A stretch of 64,000 nucleotides of DNA from NCBI GenBank assembly GCA_021646415.1, contig SOEU01000003.1, positions 168,747-232,746 of the forward strand, in the 5' to 3' direction. Positions 18,587 through 26,950 of this stretch are shown one piece after another. Every line of letters begins with the position of its first letter. Position 1 is the first letter of the stretch. The notes under the pieces are model-generated. The model made no database searches. It was not told the DNA's origin and saw only the letters and a program-made list of their open reading frames with translations. The DNA is from Candidatus Brocadia sp. (lineage in GTDB: Bacteria > Planctomycetota > Brocadiia > Brocadiales > Brocadiaceae). Made by a program: the position numbers and the translations under genes.

Positions 18587-19768
18587 CTAAAACAGTGAAT
18601 AGCGTCTTTCCAGAATTCCCGTCCACAATTGTGGTATTTGACCGAGATGCTTTTTTATAATACCCCTGCATTTTTCCTCCAGTATCTTTTGGGCAAGACT
18701 GGAGCGGATTTTTATATGGAGAATTTGAGGTTCCGTAATAGGCATCCCTATCTGGCTTACCAGATAGCATTCAACGCCGTCAATATCAGGGTCGTTAGCT
18801 ACCTCTGCCGATATTTCACTGGCAACCAGATTATACAATTTCCCGGTGTGAGTAATAGGATTTTTCCCCGCTGTGGCCTCAAGTGTCATTGGTCTATATG
18901 GTGTAATCAACCCATTTGCCCTGTTTCCCCTGCCCACCTGACCATCATCCCCGCATTCTGCACTGGTTCCTGTCACCGTTAAATAAACAATATTTTTTTC
19001 ATAATTATCTGCGGCATTGATTGCTACAGTAACCTCATGGGACGTCAACTTTTTCACAAATGCCCGGATATATTCGAGCAGTTCCGTTTTCATGTGAAAA
19101 TACTCATCTTTTGAAGAAACAAATCTTGAAACAAAGGCCATGGCAATTGTAAGGTTTATCCGGTCGTTTATTCGTATACCCATGATTTTTATGTCCTCGC
19201 CAATCATGGGATAATTCCGTTTCACTTCCGCAGAATTGAGAAATTGTTCCGTGTGATAAACAAGCGACTCTGTTTCTGTCAAGGGTGAAAAACCAACACC
19301 AATCGAGGTATCGTTTGCCAGGGGAATTGAACTATCAAATGTCGCCCGCAGGTCCACACTGCCGGTTCGAATCTTTGTTTCCACAATAACATTTTTTTCA
19401 GGCTCCAGGAACCGCAACCGTTCTTTTAGCCACCTGTGGGTTGTTTCCCTGGCAATCTCTTCCAAAGGCACCTTTTTATCTCCCACGATTTCTACAGCCC
19501 GGCCAACGACAATTATCTGAATGGGAATTATTATCTCACCTCCCCCAAAACAAACCTCAGAACGTCCACCAACGAGAAGGCATTTATCAATATTATGATG
19601 GAGTACCCTGCCGAACCTTTTCAGATAGTGCCCGGAAAAGGCAATACTCAGCTCTTCAGCCACACGATCGCATAAGGTGTCTGGATGGCCTAGTCCTTTG
19701 CGTTCGACAATCTCAATGGCTGATTGTTGAACCGGTACATCTTTTGTCTTTTCAATAATTATTTCCAT
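18587..19768 (-). CDS. mat: Archaeal-type S-adenosylmethionine synthetase
   Basis: A 393-residue protein beginning MEIIIEKTKDVPVQQSAIEI and containing VERKGLGHPDTLCDRVAEEL, TGTSAECGDDGQVGRGNRAN and GLITPYRPMTLEATAGKNP. These are the signatures of the archaeal MAT family (PF01941-type), which is only distantly related to bacterial MetK. It condenses methionine and ATP to S-adenosylmethionine. A few bacteria carry this form. Its presence beside two universal-stress genes suggests a small operon with them (gap of 26 bases to the first). Whether a bacterial metK is also present elsewhere cannot be judged here. Confidence 0.9.
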   Translation of the reverse strand: MEIIIEKTKDVPVQQSAIEIVERKGLGHPDTLCDRVAEELSIAFSGHYLKRFGRVLHHNIDKCLLVGGRSEVCFGGGEIIIPIQIIVVGRAVEIVGDKKVPLEEIARETTHRWLKERLRFLEPEKNVIVETKIRTGSVDLRATFDSSIPLANDTSIGVGFSPLTETESLVYHTEQFLNSAEVKRNYPMIGEDIKIMGIRINDRINLTIAMAFVSRFVSSKDEYFHMKTELLEYIRAFVKKLTSHEVTVAINAADNYEKNIVYLTVTGTSAECGDDGQVGRGNRANGLITPYRPMTLEATAGKNPITHTGKLYNLVASEISAEVANDPDIDGVECYLVSQIGMPITEPQILHIKIRSSLAQKILEEKCRGIIKKHLGQIPQLWTGILERRYSLF

Positions 19769-19794
19769 CGTGAAAAGAGATATTTCCTAAAGTT

Positions 19795-20261
19795 TCATGG
19801 TACTACAAATTCGTGTTCGGGATGTTTCACGCACAAGACGGGGCAGGGGGCATGTCTCACAACCTTTTCTGCCGTGCTTCCAAGAAATACATGGGAAAAT
19901 CCTGTTCGACCATGTGTGGCAATGGTTATCAGATCAATATCATATTTCCTGGCGGCCCTAATGATTTCCAGGAAAGGAGTTCCCCGCATAATAATATTTT
20001 CAACCTTACCCTTTTCCAGAAATTGCGCAGGTATCAGGCGTTGCATTCTCTTTTGTGCTTCCTTTTCCATGTTATCATATATTTCCGATAATGGGTAAGC
20101 CGATATCCCCCCAATCCGACAGGAATATTCAATTCCGTGATTACATGCAGTACATATAATTTTGCTTCATGCGTGGACGTAAGAGATACTGTGTATTTTA
20201 AGGCGTGTTCTGCACATTCAGGGAAATCTGTAGGAAAAAAAATCCTTTTAATTGAGACCAT
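19795..20261 (-). pseudogene. Universal stress protein, frameshifted in a G run
   Basis: The first frame runs MVSIKRIFFPTDFPECAEHA to PVGLGGY and the rest (ISAYPLSEIYDNMEKEAQKR, ATHGRTGFSHVFLGSTAEKV, PCPVLCVKHPE) is in the +1-shifted frame. The intact paralogue at 20435 shows how they join. The break falls at a run of six G on the coding strand (20107-20112 on the plus strand); seven would restore the reading frame. The ATP-binding GX2GX9G(S/T) motif of UspA is intact in the second half. The start at 20261 has GAGGA seven bases upstream. A sequencing error, true decay or slippage-based variation are all possible. Confidence 0.75.
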
Positions 20262-20335
20262 AGCATGGTCCTCAGACAAAATTTTCGATTTGCGATGATG
20301 ACAGGCAAGGACGCCTATCCCACGAAGACGGCTTG

Positions 20336-20403
20336 TGTAGGGTGCGTCCTACGCACATCCCCCATACGTTGGATTGTTTTTGGTGCGTAGGACGCACCCT
20401 ACA
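20336..20403. repeat. Hairpin repeat between the two uspA copies
   Basis: TGTAGGGTGCGTCCTACGCAC and its exact reverse complement lie 26 bases apart. Each arm also contains the palindrome GTGCGTCCTACGCAC in near-perfect form. It resembles dispersed GTAGGGTGCGT-type elements. It may have come in with the duplication of the uspA gene. Confidence 0.75.
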
Positions 20404-20434
20404 GGATTAAAATTCTTTGAACATCAGGTGCAAC

Positions 20435-20899
20435 TCACGGTACTACAAATTCGCGTTCGGGATATTTGACGCACAAGACCGGGCAGGGAGCGGTTCTCAC
20501 GACCTTTTCTGCCGTACTCCCCAGAAGCGCATGAGAAAGCCCCGTCCGACCATGTGTAGCGATGGTAATCAGGTCAATATCGTATTTTTTGGCGGCCTTG
20601 ATGATTTCCTGGAAAGGTGTTCCCCGTATAATAATATTTTCAACTTTTATCTTCTCCAGGAATCGCTTGGGTACCAGACGATGAATATTCTTTTTTGCCT
20701 CCCGTTCCATATCATCGTACAGTTTTGATACCGGAAAGGTCAATCCCCCGGTGCCAACAGGAACATTCAGTTTCGGAATTACATGCAGGATGTAGAGTTT
20801 TGCCCCCCGTTCTGAGGCAATATCCAGGGCATACTTTAAGGCATGTTTCGAACATGCAGAAAAATCGGTGGGAAACAGGATTTTTTCGATTTTAATCAT
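20435..20899 (-). CDS. Universal stress protein UspA family
   Basis: A complete 154-residue UspA domain starting MIKIEKILFPTDFSACSKHA. The C-terminal ATP-binding signature is THGRTGLSHALLGSTAEKVV, followed by the usual PCPVLCVK strand. It shares about two thirds of its residues with the frameshifted copy downstream, so the two arose by tandem duplication. A good AAGGAG lies about ten bases before the ATG. UspA proteins accumulate under starvation and oxidative stress; specific targets are unknown. The order uspA, broken uspA, mat on the same strand suggests co-transcription. Confidence 0.9.
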   Translation of the reverse strand: MIKIEKILFPTDFSACSKHALKYALDIASERGAKLYILHVIPKLNVPVGTGGLTFPVSKLYDDMEREAKKNIHRLVPKRFLEKIKVENIIIRGTPFQEIIKAAKKYDIDLITIATHGRTGLSHALLGSTAEKVVRTAPCPVLCVKYPEREFVVP

Positions 20900-20936
20900 A
20901 ACACAGACTCCTTAGTAAATTTTAAAGGCAGGGGTT

Positions 20937-21461
20937 TTACCGTCTCCACTCCACACGCATAAATTTTGTATTCTCATGTTTTTTGTATTCCACTTCGCCA
21001 TCATAAGCCTTAAATAAAATGGATCCGATGCGATACGCCAGCCTGCCTTCTGTTGTAAGGATTTCAACCTCGTTGCCTTTTTCGTTGATCTTCATGATCC
21101 GCTTTAAAGGATTATATTTCTTCGAGCGTTCATCTTCATTATGAATAAGATTCATTATTTCCTGTTTGTGCTGTTGCAGGAAATCGCCCTTCAGTGTTAC
21201 GACACCACCCGGCACATTTTCCTGTATCTTTTTACAAGCAGGACAGATTACCCAATTGATATCTTTCGCCGCTTTTTTTTCCTTATAAAGCTTGGGATCA
21301 AGAAACCATTTCTTTTTTTGATAAACGGCAGTACAATCCTTACAGATGGCAACCTCAGGCAGTCCAGATCCCTTCGGGGGTAAATACGGATCGTTCTCTG
21401 CATAAACTTTATCTCTGGTATGAGGTTTCCCAACCTCCTTTGGCACTTTCATTCTATCCAT
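20937..21461 (-). CDS. BCAM0308/NMD3-like zinc protein
   Basis: A 174-residue protein with a conserved opening (KPHTRDKVYAENDPY), the zinc pairs ICKDC and ICPAC about 35 residues apart, and a C-terminal half with KRIMKINEKGNEVEILTTEG. This matches BCAM0308-family proteins, which are often annotated as resembling NMD3, a ribosome-export and mRNA-decay factor, because of the shared CxxC pattern. The function in bacteria is not established. The ATG at 21461 is only two bases from AAGGAG; the ATG at 21452 is better spaced and may be the true start. It sits between uspA and the GH57 gene. Confidence 0.65.
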   Translation of the reverse strand: MDRMKVPKEVGKPHTRDKVYAENDPYLPPKGSGLPEVAICKDCTAVYQKKKWFLDPKLYKEKKAAKDINWVICPACKKIQENVPGGVVTLKGDFLQQHKQEIMNLIHNEDERSKKYNPLKRIMKINEKGNEVEILTTEGRLAYRIGSILFKAYDGEVEYKKHENTKFMRVEWRR

Positions 21462-21507
21462 TACTCCTTTTATAAAAAATAAACAAAAAAGTAAACTATT
21501 CTATGCC

Positions 21508-23094
21508 CTATTGATAGATATGATAATCGATATCCGGAAAGATATTATCCTTGCCTTCGATGTCAGAGAGCCATACAGCATCGATACTGCTGGACCGAAT
21601 ATCATCATAGAGCTTCGTAAAACGGAAGAGGTGTTCTTTTGTTCTCTTTACGGCGTATTCCACCATCGTGCCAGTCTTCATAATAAATGCCCAATCGCTG
21701 CTCTGTGCCAGCAAGAGTTCCCTTGCAGCCTGATTAAGCGCCCGACCCTGTAACGAACCTTTATCTGCGTGCAGATATGTCTTCGCTAATTCAACCATAC
21801 GCTCCGCTGCTTTATGGATGTGCCGGTAAATCCAATCATTACTACCGTTCAGCCAGTATTCATGGTATCCCTTGTACCCCCAGCTCGAAAGAGAGGGCGT
21901 GGAAACCTGATTAACGGGATATATTTCAAGATATTCCATCGGGGTAATCAGTGAGATCGTCTTTTGGTCAAAGGCAATCTTCCGAAACAGAAAATTGATC
22001 CAGTGAGGTCCCTCAAACCACCAGTGACCAAAGAGCTCTGCATCGTAAGGAGCGACAACAATGGGTTTCCGGTCCATTAGCGAGGCCAGGTACTCTACCT
22101 GTTTCTCCCGGTTAAACATAAAATTTCCTGCATGTTCAGCGGCCTTGTCCATCGCTTTTTCAGGTGAGTACGGTTCCTTGTGATCGGTCTTGCCGGTAAT
22201 CCGGTAATATTTGATGCCGATATTGGTGCGCTTGCCGTCACCGTGGAGATACGGTCTTACATAATCATAATCGAGGTCAAAGCCCACATCCCGGTAAAAC
22301 TCACGGTAGAAAAAATCACCCGGATATCCTTCTTTAGCACTCCAAACCTGTTTCGAAGATTCCATATCCCTGCCAAAGGCAGCCACGCCGGATGGACAGT
22401 AGACGGGGGCATAAATACCATATTTCGGTCTCGGAGAAGCAAAGAGAATTCCATGTGTTTCGGTAATAAAAAAGTGAATACCTGCCTCCTTGAGAATCCG
22501 GTCTACTCCCGGCTCATAGGCACATTCAGGTAACCATATTCCACGAGGCCTTCTGCCAAAATGTTTCTCATAATGATTTACCGCCACATGGATTTGGGCA
22601 CGCATGGCATTCACATTATTATTCATAAGAGGCAAATAACCATGGGTAGCCCCGCAGGTAATTATCTCCAACTTGCCTGCATCCTGAAATTTTTTGAAGG
22701 CATTTACAATGTTCCGATGGTATTTTTCTGAAAAAACGTATCGCGCGTCGGTAAAATGGCTGTGATACATCTGCGCAAGCCGGTTAAATTCTGGCTGATG
22801 CTTCGTTCTTTCGATCTCCTTTGCTGAGAGTTCTATCCGTTTTTCAACATAACGAATATAACGGGATTGCAAAAGTGTGTCGGTAAGCATCGAGATCAGC
22901 GGCGGGGTCAAAGACATGGTTATGCGGAAGTCGATACCATCATCGATCAGCTTGTCAAAGACATCAATAAGGGGGACGTAGGTTTCGGTAATGGCCTCAA
23001 AAAGCCAGTCTTCTTCAAGAAATTCGGCGTATTCCGGATGACGGACATACGGCAGGTGTGCGTGAAGAATTAATGACAGGTAACCTTTTCTCAT
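21508..23094 (-). CDS. GH57 1,4-alpha-glucan branching enzyme
   Basis: A 528-residue protein with the GH57 opening GYLSLILHAHLPYVRHPE, the nucleophile region RRPRGIWLPECAYEPGVD and the acid/base region VVAPYDAELFGHWWFEGP. The C-terminal helices with EYWLNGSNDWIYRHIHKA and LAQSSDWAFIMKTGTM are those of the GH57/DUF1957 branching enzymes. It should introduce alpha-1,6 branches into glycogen, which anammox bacteria store. The gene starts three bases after the DUF4912 stop, so the two are translated from one message. A promoter for this pair is visible at 24019-24048. Confidence 0.9.
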   Translation of the reverse strand: MRKGYLSLILHAHLPYVRHPEYAEFLEEDWLFEAITETYVPLIDVFDKLIDDGIDFRITMSLTPPLISMLTDTLLQSRYIRYVEKRIELSAKEIERTKHQPEFNRLAQMYHSHFTDARYVFSEKYHRNIVNAFKKFQDAGKLEIITCGATHGYLPLMNNNVNAMRAQIHVAVNHYEKHFGRRPRGIWLPECAYEPGVDRILKEAGIHFFITETHGILFASPRPKYGIYAPVYCPSGVAAFGRDMESSKQVWSAKEGYPGDFFYREFYRDVGFDLDYDYVRPYLHGDGKRTNIGIKYYRITGKTDHKEPYSPEKAMDKAAEHAGNFMFNREKQVEYLASLMDRKPIVVAPYDAELFGHWWFEGPHWINFLFRKIAFDQKTISLITPMEYLEIYPVNQVSTPSLSSWGYKGYHEYWLNGSNDWIYRHIHKAAERMVELAKTYLHADKGSLQGRALNQAARELLLAQSSDWAFIMKTGTMVEYAVKRTKEHLFRFTKLYDDIRSSSIDAVWLSDIEGKDNIFPDIDYHIYQ

Positions 23095-23097
23095 AAG

Positions 23098-23922
23098 TTA
23101 TTTTTTTGAAACAGTTAAACCACTCAAAGACTCAGGTGAAGACACACCTTCTTTTAGTATTTCCTGCCATCCCTTGTGTGCCCTTGCAAATACAGATTCA
23201 CTGATACCAATGCCAGTCGGGGCATATATCTTTTCATAAAGCTCCTCGATGCCCATCCATTTTTCGTCAACTACCTCAGACACGCTCGTACGGGGAGTTC
23301 TCACCGTATTCGATCTGGCGAGGATGCGAAATATCCCATGGGAGGTGAGGAATCCAATATCCACGCAAAACGACCTGTTCGGTTCACCCACATGAATATA
23401 CCAATTTCGAGCGCCACCGGTCACTTCAATATCAAAGTACTTATGGGCATTGTTACCGTCGAAGATAACATCCGTTACGTCATAAACCCTCAATACAATT
23501 TTCGCACCATGCCCCATGCCGCCAAGCGTATTCAAAACGCTATCCATTGCCTCTTTTTGAATCTCCCAATAGGTAAATAACCACTCCGGATCCCGCACCA
23601 TCAGCACGATTCGATTATCCCCGTAATTATCGGGAAGTTCCGGAATTTCCGGAACATAAATAATCTCTTCCCTTTCAATCCTTACCTGAGGTTCTTCAGG
23701 CTTGACGGGCAGCGCTTCCGGAGCAACCGGCCATTTATCCTCGCCGGTAACCCCCCATTCCTGTTCTTCTGCCTGTCTTTCTGATGAGATATCAGCCATA
23801 CCAAAAAACCTGTCCCAGATCAGGCCTGCGAAATTTTTGATCTTCTTCCAAAGTATCTCGCATAAAGCCTTGATGATCTCAAAGATGAGCTGGAAGATTT
23901 CTTTGATACTATCTTTTTCCAT
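23098..23922 (-). CDS. DUF4912 protein paired with the GH57 enzyme
   Basis: 274 residues. The first 45 are rich in aliphatic and aromatic residues (IFQLIFEIIKALCEILWKKI) and form an amphipathic or membrane-associated helix. A Pro/Glu-rich linker leads to a DUF4912 domain from about residue 100, with VLMVRDPEWLFTYWEI, FDIEVTGGARNWYIHVGEP and an R-N-T-V-RTPR segment. DUF4912 genes commonly adjoin GH57 or glycogen enzymes and are thought to help bind polysaccharide, but no activity is proven. It is the first gene of the operon with the branching enzyme. Confidence 0.75.
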   Translation of the reverse strand: MEKDSIKEIFQLIFEIIKALCEILWKKIKNFAGLIWDRFFGMADISSERQAEEQEWGVTGEDKWPVAPEALPVKPEEPQVRIEREEIIYVPEIPELPDNYGDNRIVLMVRDPEWLFTYWEIQKEAMDSVLNTLGGMGHGAKIVLRVYDVTDVIFDGNNAHKYFDIEVTGGARNWYIHVGEPNRSFCVDIGFLTSHGIFRILARSNTVRTPRTSVSEVVDEKWMGIEELYEKIYAPTGIGISESVFARAHKGWQEILKEGVSSPESLSGLTVSKK

Positions 23923-24018
23923 AATTCTTTACTCCTGAAAACACCCAGAATTTTTTCATTATTTAAGCAATTATGAAATGCGGACTTAACAAAAACCCAA
24001 CACGAAGTACAGGTAAAA

Positions 24019-24048
24019 ATTATACCTTAAATAACAGCAAACGGTCAA
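24019..24048 (-). promoter_or_regulatory. Sigma70-type promoter for DUF4912-GH57
   Basis: On the minus strand TTGACC (24048-24043) and TATAAT (24024-24019) are 18 bases apart. The leader to the DUF4912 start would be about 90 bases. It is divergent from the lysS promoter about 170 bases away. Confidence 0.6.
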
Positions 24049-24216
24049 TAAAATTCATCGTCATGGAATTTAAACGGTTGAAAATGCGAAACAATGGCTT
24101 GTTATCATCACCTGGTTCATCCGTAGTAATCACAGGAAACCCCGTTTGCAAAATTCGGTTACCTGTTTTGGTAAAGATGGTAAAGAATGGCAAGGCAAAA
24201 TCAACAGCCATTTCCC

Positions 24217-24244
24217 TTGACTGTCTTTGTATTACTGATAAAAT
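24217..24244 (+). promoter_or_regulatory. Sigma70-type promoter for lysS
   Basis: TTGACT (24217-24222) and TAAAAT (24239-24244) with a 16-base spacer, about 60 bases before the lysS start. Apart from the two divergent promoters, nothing else is seen in 23923-24312. Confidence 0.6.
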
Positions 24245-24312
24245 GAGTAAAATTTTGTGGCCTTTATTTTACATTGTCGCTGTATGTAAATCTTTCCGGG
24301 ATACAAAACATT

Positions 24313-25743
24313 ATGGAAAATTTTGAACAAGAACGCCTTGAGAAACTCCAAAAGCTGCGTGACAGGGGAGTGGAGCCCTACGGGAAACGATATGACAAAA
24401 CGCAACCCATAAAATCAATTTTGGATAGCTTTGTAGCAGACCGGGACGATATGAAGGTTAAGGCCGCCGGACGCATCTCCACCATGCGTCCGCATGGGAA
24501 GACTGCATTCTTAGATATGAGAGACTGGACGGGGAAAATACAGGTGTATATAAAACTCGATAAGGTCGGCCCGGAGAAATTTGAGATATTGAAATTGCTT
24601 GACCTTGGCGATATTTTGGGCGTTGAAGGCGCCCTCTTTAAGACCAGAACCGGTGAAATCACGATTTATGCGGAAGATTTTACTATCCTGACAAAATCAC
24701 TGTTAACACCGCCTGAGAAGTGGCACGGACTCAAAGACGTGGAGTTAAGACACCGGCAGCGTTACGTCGATTTATTTACCAACTCAGAGGTAATGGAAAC
24801 CTTTTTGAAACGTATTAAGATCCTGAAGTACATTCGAAGGTTCTTAGACGATCGTGGCTTCGTAGAGGTAGAAACACCAATGATGCAGTCCATTCCCGGT
24901 GGTGCCGTGGCAAGACCTTTTATCACGCATCATAATGCCCTCGATATTGATCTCTATCTGAGGATTGCACCGGAACTGTATCTGAAAAGGTTGCTTGTTG
25001 GTGGAATGGAACGAGTCTATGAGATCAACCGCAATTTCAGAAATGAAGGCATTTCTACGAAGCATAACCCTGAATTTACCATGATGGAACTGTATCAGGC
25101 CTACAGCGACTATAACGGCATGATGGAACTTACGGAGAGCCTGGTGACATCACTGGTAAAAGAACTGTATGGTGGATATGAGATACCTTTTGGGGAACGG
25201 AAGATTGATATGACGCCGCCCTGGCGTCGTGCCACATTTTCCGAATTGTTAAAAGAATACAGCGGTGTGAGTTTTGAGGACGAAGCAGGTCTGGCGAGAA
25301 AATCAAAGGAATTGGGACTTGAGACCCAGGGTGTTGACAGAGACAACATGGCAAACAACATCTTTGAACAGATGGTAGAGCAGGCATTGAACAATCCCAC
25401 CTTTGTATTAGACTATCCTACCTCAATTTGTCCTTTAACAAAGGCATGTGAATACGACTCTCGTTTTGCCCAACGGTTTGAACTGTACATCGCATCTATG
25501 GAAATTGCCAACTCTTATTCTGAGCTGAACGACGCCCTGGAGCAGGATAAGAGATTCCGGGAACAATTAGGCACCGAGGCCGATATTACCGGGAAGATAG
25601 ATGAGGATTTTTTGACTGCTTTAAAATATGGCATGCCGCCAGCCGGTGGATTGGGAATTGGTATAGACAGGCTTATTATGATTTTAACGAACAATGTTTC
25701 CATCAGGGAAGTCATCCTTTTCCCGCTTCTTAAACCAAAATAA
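24313..25743 (+). CDS. lysS: Lysyl-tRNA synthetase, class II
   Basis: A 476-residue class II synthetase from the ATG at 24313 ([20 protein letters not shown]); an upstream in-frame start at 24274 adds residues that do not belong to the family. An OB-fold anticodon domain (about 55-160) contains [20 protein letters not shown]. The catalytic core has motif 1 near [20 protein letters not shown], motif 2 [20 protein letters not shown] and motif 3 [15 protein letters not shown]. It charges tRNA-Lys. It is followed at 128 bases by the deacetylase gene; a hairpin repeat lies between. Confidence 0.95.
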   Translation: MENFEQERLEKLQKLRDRGVEPYGKRYDKTQPIKSILDSFVADRDDMKVKAAGRISTMRPHGKTAFLDMRDWTGKIQVYIKLDKVGPEKFEILKLLDLGDILGVEGALFKTRTGEITIYAEDFTILTKSLLTPPEKWHGLKDVELRHRQRYVDLFTNSEVMETFLKRIKILKYIRRFLDDRGFVEVETPMMQSIPGGAVARPFITHHNALDIDLYLRIAPELYLKRLLVGGMERVYEINRNFRNEGISTKHNPEFTMMELYQAYSDYNGMMELTESLVTSLVKELYGGYEIPFGERKIDMTPPWRRATFSELLKEYSGVSFEDEAGLARKSKELGLETQGVDRDNMANNIFEQMVEQALNNPTFVLDYPTSICPLTKACEYDSRFAQRFELYIASMEIANSYSELNDALEQDKRFREQLGTEADITGKIDEDFLTALKYGMPPAGGLGIGIDRLIMILTNNVSIREVILFPLLKPK

Positions 25744-25763
25744 AGTAAAATAATGCAGAATAA

Positions 25764-25860
25764 ACCACAAATTGCGCAGATTTCACGGATAAAAATTTGA
25801 ATACCTGTGGAATTTACTAATCTAAAATCTGTGTAATCTGCGAAATCTGTGTTTCCGTGG
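25764..25860. repeat. Imperfect inverted repeat after lysS
   Basis: ACCACAAATTGCGCAGATTTCACGG near 25764 pairs imperfectly with a right arm ending CGAAATCTGTGTTTCCGTGG at 25860. The AATCTGCGAAATCTGTG units resemble the degenerate text also seen near 34250. It probably is a dispersed hairpin element; termination is possible but no T run follows. Confidence 0.45.
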
Positions 25861-25870
25861 TCAATGAAAA

Positions 25871-26749
25871 ATGACAAAGATTGATGGGCTTTTATCTGTC
25901 GCAATCTCTCTGGATATCGACCCTGATGCCAATTGCGCTGTCGAAGGACGGCATGATGCGCTTTCTTCTCCAACAGAACATGACAAGATAAGCGTCGAAG
26001 CCTGCAGGAAGGGGTTGCAGAGGATCCTGGAATTATTGGATATATATGACATAAACGCCACGCTATTTTATGAGGCGAGGACGGCTCAGATGCTTGTTAC
26101 AGAAGGGGTGAATTTACACACGTTGTCTGAAAGACACGAAGTGGCTTGTCATTCGTTGAAACATGAGGATTTTTTAGGAAAAATATCAGGCATGCCTATG
26201 GAAGAAGAATCTATTGAGGAAGTTATAACGAAGGCAAAGGATATTCTGGAAAACATTTTTGAAAGAGATATCAAGGGGTTTCGTGCGCCTTATACCCGAA
26301 TCAATCGGACTGTGGTGAAAGTCTTAGAACAGCTGGGATTCCAGTACGATTCCTCCGAGACGGTAGCTGTGGGTACTGAATGGACAGGGAATCCGTTTCC
26401 CCTGGAAATATTTGATTCAAATCTTTTGGAACTGGCGTTGCCTTCTTTTCATGATAAAAAGGGTAAGAGGATGTCTTCTTACTTATGGGCCATCTTTGAA
26501 GGCCGAAGGGTTTCTGATGATTATGTTGATGCGGTTTTGCGGGCAAGAGATGTAGCCAAAGGCGGGCTTTTCATATTTTCGATCCACCCCTGGCATTTGT
26601 ATGTAGATTGTCAGGGAAACCCATTTAACGGGGAACAGGTACAAAAAAATTTAAAGAATTTAGAATATATCCTTTCCCAAGTAAAGCAGATGGACGGTAT
26701 TCAAATGCTCAGGCAAGACAAATATATGGAAAAATGGTTAATCAAGTAA
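25871..26749 (+). CDS. Polysaccharide deacetylase (NodB domain)
   Basis: A 292-residue NodB-fold protein. Motif 1 is SVAISLDIDPDAN with the metal and catalytic Asp residues, motif 2 is CHSLKHEDF (the two metal His), motif 3 is FRAPYTRIN with the Arg, and the C-terminal FSIHPWHLY provides the last catalytic His. Such enzymes remove acetyl groups from peptidoglycan or exopolysaccharide sugars. No signal peptide is evident, so it may act on a cytoplasmic or lipid-linked precursor. A decayed second copy of the C-terminal part lies on the same strand at 29280-29533. Confidence 0.85.
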   Translation: MTKIDGLLSVAISLDIDPDANCAVEGRHDALSSPTEHDKISVEACRKGLQRILELLDIYDINATLFYEARTAQMLVTEGVNLHTLSERHEVACHSLKHEDFLGKISGMPMEEESIEEVITKAKDILENIFERDIKGFRAPYTRINRTVVKVLEQLGFQYDSSETVAVGTEWTGNPFPLEIFDSNLLELALPSFHDKKGKRMSSYLWAIFEGRRVSDDYVDAVLRARDVAKGGLFIFSIHPWHLYVDCQGNPFNGEQVQKNLKNLEYILSQVKQMDGIQMLRQDKYMEKWLIK

Positions 26750-26778
26750 GTTGTGATAGGCAAAGTAAAATCTGAAAA

Positions 26779-26853
26779 TTATCTAATCTTCTCAATAAAA
26801 GCCTTTGCGGATTTCAAAACCTCTTTGACCACGCCAACAAATATGCTTACCAC
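26779..26853 (-). CDS. Possible 24-residue protein in the cassette region
   Basis: AGGAG lies four bases before a GTG at 26853, which opens a frame reading MVSIFVGVVKEVLKSAKAFI and ending EKIR. It would form one amphipathic helix. It lies immediately after an attC-like site (26869-26940) on the strand and at the distance expected for a cassette gene. Length alone makes this uncertain; no homologue is recognised. Confidence 0.3.
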   Translation of the reverse strand: MVSIFVGVVKEVLKSAKAFIEKIR

Positions 26854-26868
26854 AAGTCTCCTGAATAT

Positions 26869-26940
26869 ATGTAACGACAATGCTTACCTGCCGTTATGAA
26901 GCGCAATGGAATAGCGATCAGGTGCAGCAATTTCTTATGC
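26869..26940 (-). repeat. attC-like recombination site C
   Basis: Read on the minus strand, CTGCACCTGATCGC, a central TATTCCATTGCGC, and GGCAGGTAAGCATTGTCGTTA form an imperfect hairpin bounded by GCATAAG and GTTACAT. This is the layout of integron attC sites (short conserved ends, arms complementary to one another, unpaired bases in the stem). It starts 10 bases after the stop of the RelA/SpoT gene. The 12-base core AATGGAATAGCG (26905-26916, plus strand) recurs exactly in site A. Confidence 0.65.
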
Positions 26941-26950
26941 AAAAATAAAA

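Noticed and set aside
20336..20403. CRISPR-like repeat
   Set aside because: Only one inverted pair exists; there is no direct repetition or regular spacing.
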